Assembly (NCBI GenBank): GCA_946482375.1
Contig: CAMLRH010000107.1
Span: 1 to 8,483, forward strand
Length of the DNA stretch: 8,483 nucleotides
Direction: 5' to 3'
Source of the DNA: an uncultured Caulobacteraceae bacterium
GTDB lineage: Bacteria; Pseudomonadota; Alphaproteobacteria; Caulobacterales; Caulobacteraceae
The notes below the pieces were generated by a model. It had not been told where the DNA came from and made no database searches. It was given only the letters and a program-made list of their open reading frames with translations. Below are positions 6,847 through 8,483 of this stretch, piece by piece; within the stretch, counting starts at the first letter, position 1, and the number at the start of each line of letters is the position of its first letter. The translations under genes were made by a program, and so were the position numbers.

Positions 6847-8483
6847 ATGCCTGCCACGCCGCTTCTCGACACCATCCGCTCGCCCGCCGATACGCGCGGG
6901 CTGAACGTCGCCCAGCTCAAGGAGCTGGCGGCGGAGCTTCGGGTCGAGACCATCGACGCCGTGTCGGTGACGGGCGGCCACCTGGGCGCGGGGCTGGGCG
7001 TCGTCGAGCTGACGGTGGCTCTGCACCACGTCTTCGAGACGCCGCGCGACGTCCTCATCTGGGACGTCGGCCACCAGGCCTATCCGCACAAGATCCTGAC
7101 CGGCCGGCGCGACCGCATCCGCACCCTGCGCCAGGGCGGCGGGCTGTCCGGCTTCACCAAGCGGGCCGAGAGCGAATACGACGCCTTCGGCGCGGCCCAT
7201 GCGGCGACTTCGATCTCGGCGGCGCTCGGCTTCTGCGCCGCCCGCGACGCCAAGGGCGACGACAACAAGGTCATCGCCGTCATCGGCGACGGCGCGATGA
7301 GCGCGGGCATGGCCTACGAGGCCATGAACAACGCCGCCGAGACGACCAAGCAGCTGATCGTCATTCTCAACGACAACGACATGTCGATCGCCCCGCCCGT
7401 CGGCGGGATGAGCGCCTACATGGCGCGGCTGGTGTCGGGCGGCGGCTACCGGCGCCTGCGCAATCTCGGCAAGCGCGTGGCCGAGGCTTTGCCGCGTCCG
7501 CTGCACGACGCCGCGCGCAAGGCCGAAGAGTACGCCCGCGGCATGGTCACCGGCGGCACCTTCTTCGAGGAGCTCGGCTTCTACTACGTCGGGCCGATCG
7601 ACGGTCATGACCTCGACGTCCTGGTGCCGGTGCTGGAGAACGTGAAGAACTTCACCGGCAAGCCGGTGCTGGTCCACGTCGTCACCCAGAAGGGCAAGGG
7701 CTACGCGCCCGCCGAGAACGCCGAGGACAAGTACCACGGCGTGGTGAAGTTCGACGTCGTCACCGGCGAGCAGGTGAAGGGCCAGGCCGGGCCGCCGAGC
7801 TACACCAAGGTCTTCGCCCAGAGCCTGATCAAGGAAGCGGCGAAGGACGACAAGATCGTCGCCATCACCGCCGCCATGCCCTCCGGCACGGGTCTGGACC
7901 TCTTCGCCAAGGCCTATCCGGAGCGCACCTTTGACGTCGGCATCGCCGAGCAGCATGCCGTGACGTTCGCCGCGGGTCTCGCCGCCGACGGCATGAAGCC
8001 GTTCGCGGCGATCTATTCGACCTTCCTGCAGCGCGGCTACGACCAAGTCGTGCATGACGTGGCAATCCAGAAATTGCCAGTGCGCTTCGCCATGGACCGC
8101 GCGGGGCTGGTGGGCGCCGACGGGCCGACCCATGCCGGCTCGTTCGACGTGGGGTATCTGGGGCAGCTGCCCGGCTTCATCCTCATGGCGGCGGCCGACG
8201 GCAACGAGCTTTCGCGCATGGTGGCGACAGCAGCGCAGATCGATGACCGGCCGAGCGCCTTCCGCTATCCGCGCGGCGATGCGGACGGCGTCATGGGGGA
8301 GGACGCCCATCTGCCGCTCGAGATCGGCAAGGGCCGCATCCTGCGCGAGGGGACGTGCGTGGCGCTGCTGAATTTCGGCGCGCGCATGAGCGAGGCGGGC
8401 AAGGCCGCCGACAAGCTCGCCGCGATGGGGCTTTCGACGACGCTGGCTGACGCGCGCTTCGCCAAGCCGCTGGACGAGGACCT
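6847..8483 (+). CDS. dxs: 1-deoxy-D-xylulose-5-phosphate synthase, 5' part
   Basis: The first 545 residues of a protein that is normally about 640 long; the frame runs open off the right edge. It condenses pyruvate and glyceraldehyde 3-phosphate to 1-deoxyxylulose 5-phosphate, the first step of the MEP isoprenoid pathway, using thiamine diphosphate and Mg. Seen: [20 protein letters not shown] start typical of alphaproteobacterial Dxs, GGHLGAGLG (His45), [10 protein letters not shown], the cofactor motif GDG (147-149) with ILNDNDMS (173-180), IDGHD (His254), the cofactor-activating Glu368 in [12 protein letters not shown], and [15 protein letters not shown]. All catalytic positions known from E. 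coli Dxs are present. No clear ribosome-binding site precedes ATG 6847, so translation may rely on ribosomes finishing ispA 19 bases upstream. With ispA it places an early and a late isoprenoid step in one transcript. Confidence 0.96.
   Translation, partial: MPATPLLDTIRSPADTRGLNVAQLKELAAELRVETIDAVSVTGGHLGAGLGVVELTVALHHVFETPRDVLIWDVGHQAYPHKILTGRRDRIRTLRQGGGLSGFTKRAESEYDAFGAAHAATSISAALGFCAARDAKGDDNKVIAVIGDGAMSAGMAYEAMNNAAETTKQLIVILNDNDMSIAPPVGGMSAYMARLVSGGGYRRLRNLGKRVAEALPRPLHDAARKAEEYARGMVTGGTFFEELGFYYVGPIDGHDLDVLVPVLENVKNFTGKPVLVHVVTQKGKGYAPAENAEDKYHGVVKFDVVTGEQVKGQAGPPSYTKVFAQSLIKEAAKDDKIVAITAAMPSGTGLDLFAKAYPERTFDVGIAEQHAVTFAAGLAADGMKPFAAIYSTFLQRGYDQVVHDVAIQKLPVRFAMDRAGLVGADGPTHAGSFDVGYLGQLPGFILMAAADGNELSRMVATAAQIDDRPSAFRYPRGDADGVMGEDAHLPLEIGKGRILREGTCVALLNFGARMSEAGKAADKLAAMGLSTTLADARFAKPLDED

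Noticed and set aside
6688..8310. A 540-codon open frame on the minus strand
   Set aside because: It lies antisense to dxs, whose plus-strand frame carries every catalytic motif. The minus translation has the His/Val/Gly/Arg-rich, low-complexity look of a shadow of GC-rich coding DNA.

Overview
The window is a stretch of high-GC chromosomal DNA that reads as an alphaproteobacterium, most likely a member of the Caulobacterales (Caulobacter/Phenylobacterium-like). The evidence is the GC-rich codon use, the close resemblance of the proteins (from memory) to that group, and a multi-hairpin intergenic repeat that carries a GANTC (CcrM methylation) site. There are no transposases, phage genes, tRNA/rRNA genes or CRISPR arrays. 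Coding density is very high, and no gap between genes exceeds about 130 bases.

Left part (1-1309): the 3' part of a UdgX-type uracil-DNA-binding protein gene runs rightward into a 9-bp hairpin that separates it from a convergent TetR-family gene. That regulator resembles the fatty-acid-responsive repressor PsrA. The short region upstream of it holds a CAAAC-N4-GTTTT palindrome that fits the PsrA operator pattern as I recall it, so it is probably autoregulated.

Middle left (1310-3861, all minus strand): in transcription order these are a PaiA-like GNAT acetyltransferase, a secreted protein of unknown function, and a CoxE-like VWA-domain protein, with the TetR gene further downstream on the same strand. 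Short gaps (about 50-70 bases) allow a shared transcript for at least part of this run.

Centre (3857-3961): a roughly 105-bp inverted-repeat element fills the space between the divergent GNAT and histone-deacetylase-like genes. It contains three internal hairpins, and its identical ends each offer an outward-facing ATG.

Right part (3978-8483, all plus strand): a class II histone-deacetylase-like deacetylase, a histidine phosphatase with a Trp-rich insert, then xseB-ispA-dxs. The last three are a classic bacterial cluster. Dxs makes the first committed intermediate of the MEP isoprenoid pathway and IspA makes farnesyl diphosphate from its end products. XseB is the small subunit of exonuclease VII and a habitual neighbour. 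xseB and ispA overlap by one base, and dxs follows ispA after 19 bases and runs off the right edge.

Most of the window is recognisable housekeeping or family-level biology, and I do not see a convincing undescribed multi-gene system. The parts most worth a second look are the central repeat and its effect on flanking start codons, the PsrA-type operator, the UdgX gene with its unseen N-terminus, and the xseB upstream region.
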